From contig JAPUJA010000122.1 of assembly GCA_027296525.1 (NCBI GenBank), positions 1 to 5,675 of the forward strand: a stretch of 5,675 bases of DNA, given 5' to 3'. Under the pieces are notes generated by a model, which was not told where the DNA came from, did no database searches, and worked only from the letters and a program-made list of their open reading frames with translations. Each line of letters starts with the position of its first letter. Positions within the stretch are counted from its first letter, which is position 1. Shown here in pieces: positions 4,649-5,675 of this stretch. The translations under genes were made by a program, and so were the position numbers. This DNA is from Pseudomonadota bacterium. GTDB taxonomy: Bacteria > Pseudomonadota > Alphaproteobacteria > UBA828 > JAPUJA01.

Positions 4649-4667
4649 GCGCCCGCCCGCTGGGCGC
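4649..4667 (+). promoter_or_regulatory. Hairpin between rpsR and the DUF2232 gene
   Basis: GCGCCC (4649-4654) and GGGCGC (4662-4667) pair perfectly around a 7-base loop, directly after the rpsR stop and 8 bases before the next ATG. There is no T-run, so it is not a classical terminator. In this position it would hinder ribosome loading on the membrane-protein gene, or protect the rpsF-rpsR part of the message from 3' decay. Both roles are inference. Confidence 0.4.
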
Positions 4668-4675
4668 GCCCGCCG

Positions 4676-5650
4676 ATGGTTAAAAGCTATCTCACCGCGT
4701 TCGGAGCGGGCGTCATGTCCGCCCTGATGTTCATGACGCCGGTGCTCAACATCGCCTTCGGCATGTTCGTCGGGCCGTTTTCATCGCTCCCCTTGTTCCT
4801 CGTGGGCCTCTGGGGCGGTGTGCGGGCGCTCATAGTGGCCGGGATCGTGGGCACGGTGATCTCGGGCATCCTGCTCCAGAAGCTTCTTCCGGAAATGCTC
4901 TACTACCTGCCGCTCAGCTATGTCGCAGCCGTGCTGCTGCCCGCGGGCGTCATGGTGCGTCAGGCGCTTCTCCACCGCACCGCATCCGACGGCTCGACGG
5001 AGTGGTACCCGGCCGGGCAGCTCCTCGCCATGCTCGCGGCGCTGATCTCGGGCCTTTATTTTGTCGTGAGCCTCGCCTTCATGGGCGCCGAGGGCGGCCT
5101 CGTCGGCCAGGTCGCCCAGGGGATCGCGCCGCTCGTCCAGAGCTACATCGACACCGGGCAGGCCGAGCTCGATCCCCTGTTCACGATCGAGGAGCTCGCC
5201 GCAGGGCAAGCCTTTCAAATTGTCACTTTGATGCCCGCCGGGCTGGTGCTTGGAATTCCCGTCTGCATGTTCATCGCCCAGGGGCTGCTCACGCGGCTCG
5301 GCAAGAATCTCCGGCCCACCTTCGACTTGATCCATCTCGAGCTGCCGATCTGGCCGATCTATGCCTTCGGCGCGTCCGCCGCGCTCGGCATCTTCGGGCC
5401 CGCGGAGTTCAAGGCGATCGGGATTGGCTGCGCGATCGCCTTCGCGGTTCCCTTCTTCTTCCTGGGGCTCACGGTTATCCACACTTTTGCGCGGCGCTTC
5501 GCGGGCGGAATCTTGTTGTTGATCCTAGTCTATGGCCTGCTGTTATTCTTGACGCCCTGGATCGGGCCTATTTTGGCCCTTGTCGGTTTCCTGGAACGAT
5601 GGCTTAAATTGCGCCGGCGGGGCTTCGGGTCAAGCTCCGGGCAGGAGTGA
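4676..5650 (+). CDS. DUF2232-family polytopic membrane protein
   Basis: Function unknown. The 324-residue product has about eight hydrophobic segments, roughly at 5-31, 36-67 (possibly two), 76-95, 114-136, 178-203, 225-241, 245-268 and 275-308. A more polar stretch lies at 138-177 and a basic C-terminal tail (RRRG) is probably cytoplasmic. The motif LELPIWPIYA (221-230) and the position between rpsR and rplI agree with the DUF2232 family, which occupies this place in many alphaproteobacteria. Bacillus YybS, also near rplI, belongs to the same family. The start at 4676 gives a family-like N-terminus but has no Shine-Dalgarno. An in-frame ATG at 4715 (Met14) follows GGAG by 8 bases and is the alternative, though it would cut into the first membrane segment. 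rplI starts 3 bases after the stop. The family assignment is from memory of pattern and context. Confidence 0.85.
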   Translation: MVKSYLTAFGAGVMSALMFMTPVLNIAFGMFVGPFSSLPLFLVGLWGGVRALIVAGIVGTVISGILLQKLLPEMLYYLPLSYVAAVLLPAGVMVRQALLHRTASDGSTEWYPAGQLLAMLAALISGLYFVVSLAFMGAEGGLVGQVAQGIAPLVQSYIDTGQAELDPLFTIEELAAGQAFQIVTLMPAGLVLGIPVCMFIAQGLLTRLGKNLRPTFDLIHLELPIWPIYAFGASAALGIFGPAEFKAIGIGCAIAFAVPFFFLGLTVIHTFARRFAGGILLLILVYGLLLFLTPWIGPILALVGFLERWLKLRRRGFGSSSGQE

Positions 5651-5653
5651 AAT

Positions 5654-5675
5654 ATGGAGATCATTCTACTCGAAC
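5654..5675 (+). CDS. rplI: 50S ribosomal protein L9, 5' end only
   Basis: Seven codons, MEIILLE, are visible before the window ends. They match the L9 start (M-x-V/I-I-L-L-x), and the position after rpsF-rpsR-DUF2232 is the expected one. AGGAG at 5643-5647 lies 6 bases before the ATG and overlaps the end of the upstream gene, which stops at 5650. The rest of the gene is outside the window, so the call leans on context. Confidence 0.85.

Noticed and set aside
4781..5482. A 233-codon minus-strand frame inside the DUF2232 region
   Set aside because: Highly charged antisense shadow of a hydrophobic membrane-protein gene with no ribosome site or motif.

Overview
The window looks like the chromosome of a GC-rich alphaproteobacterium, probably Rhodospirillales-like. 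This rests on gene order and protein character: a fab cluster (fabD-fabG-acpP-fabF) diverges from an rpsF-rpsR-DUF2232-rplI operon, S6 carries a long charged C-terminal tail, and a DUF2232 membrane protein lies between rpsR and rplI. No taxonomic marker such as rRNA is present, so the placement is inference.

Layout. The left 3.5 kb is read leftwards on the minus strand: fabD (3513-2572), fabG (2436-1699), acpP (1541-1305) and fabF (1234 to beyond the left edge). Together these supply the malonyl-ACP transacylase, the 3-ketoacyl-ACP reductase, the acyl carrier itself and the elongating ketosynthase II, which is the core of type II fatty-acid synthesis. A good hairpin plus T-run lies between fabG and acpP and could end or attenuate the fabDG transcript before the highly expressed acpP. 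The right 2 kb is read rightwards: rpsF (S6), rpsR (S18, 4-bp overlap), a polytopic DUF2232 membrane protein, and the first codons of rplI (L9) at the right edge. The 254-bp divergent region carries back-to-back sigma70-type promoters whose -35 boxes are bridged by a 12-bp palindrome. The rpsF leader contains a stem-bulge-hairpin with a bulged CCG that resembles the known S6:S18 autoregulatory motif.

The gene content is ordinary housekeeping. What is unusual is a concentration of four unrelated, nearly perfect tandem repeats within 1.8 kb (2449-4220). They are six 15-bp units between fabD and fabG, an exact 18-bp duplication across the fabD stop codon, an exact 15-bp duplication just before the rpsF start region, and four 33-bp units encoding the S6 tail. 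All units are multiples of 3 bp and all sit at or near gene boundaries. The fabD-fabG repeat is read through by a 43-codon ORF that starts on the fabD stop (TAATG) and stops just before the fabG start, so it may be a small repeat-peptide gene. I see no mobile element, CRISPR array, tRNA or rRNA, and no gene-free stretch over 300 bases.
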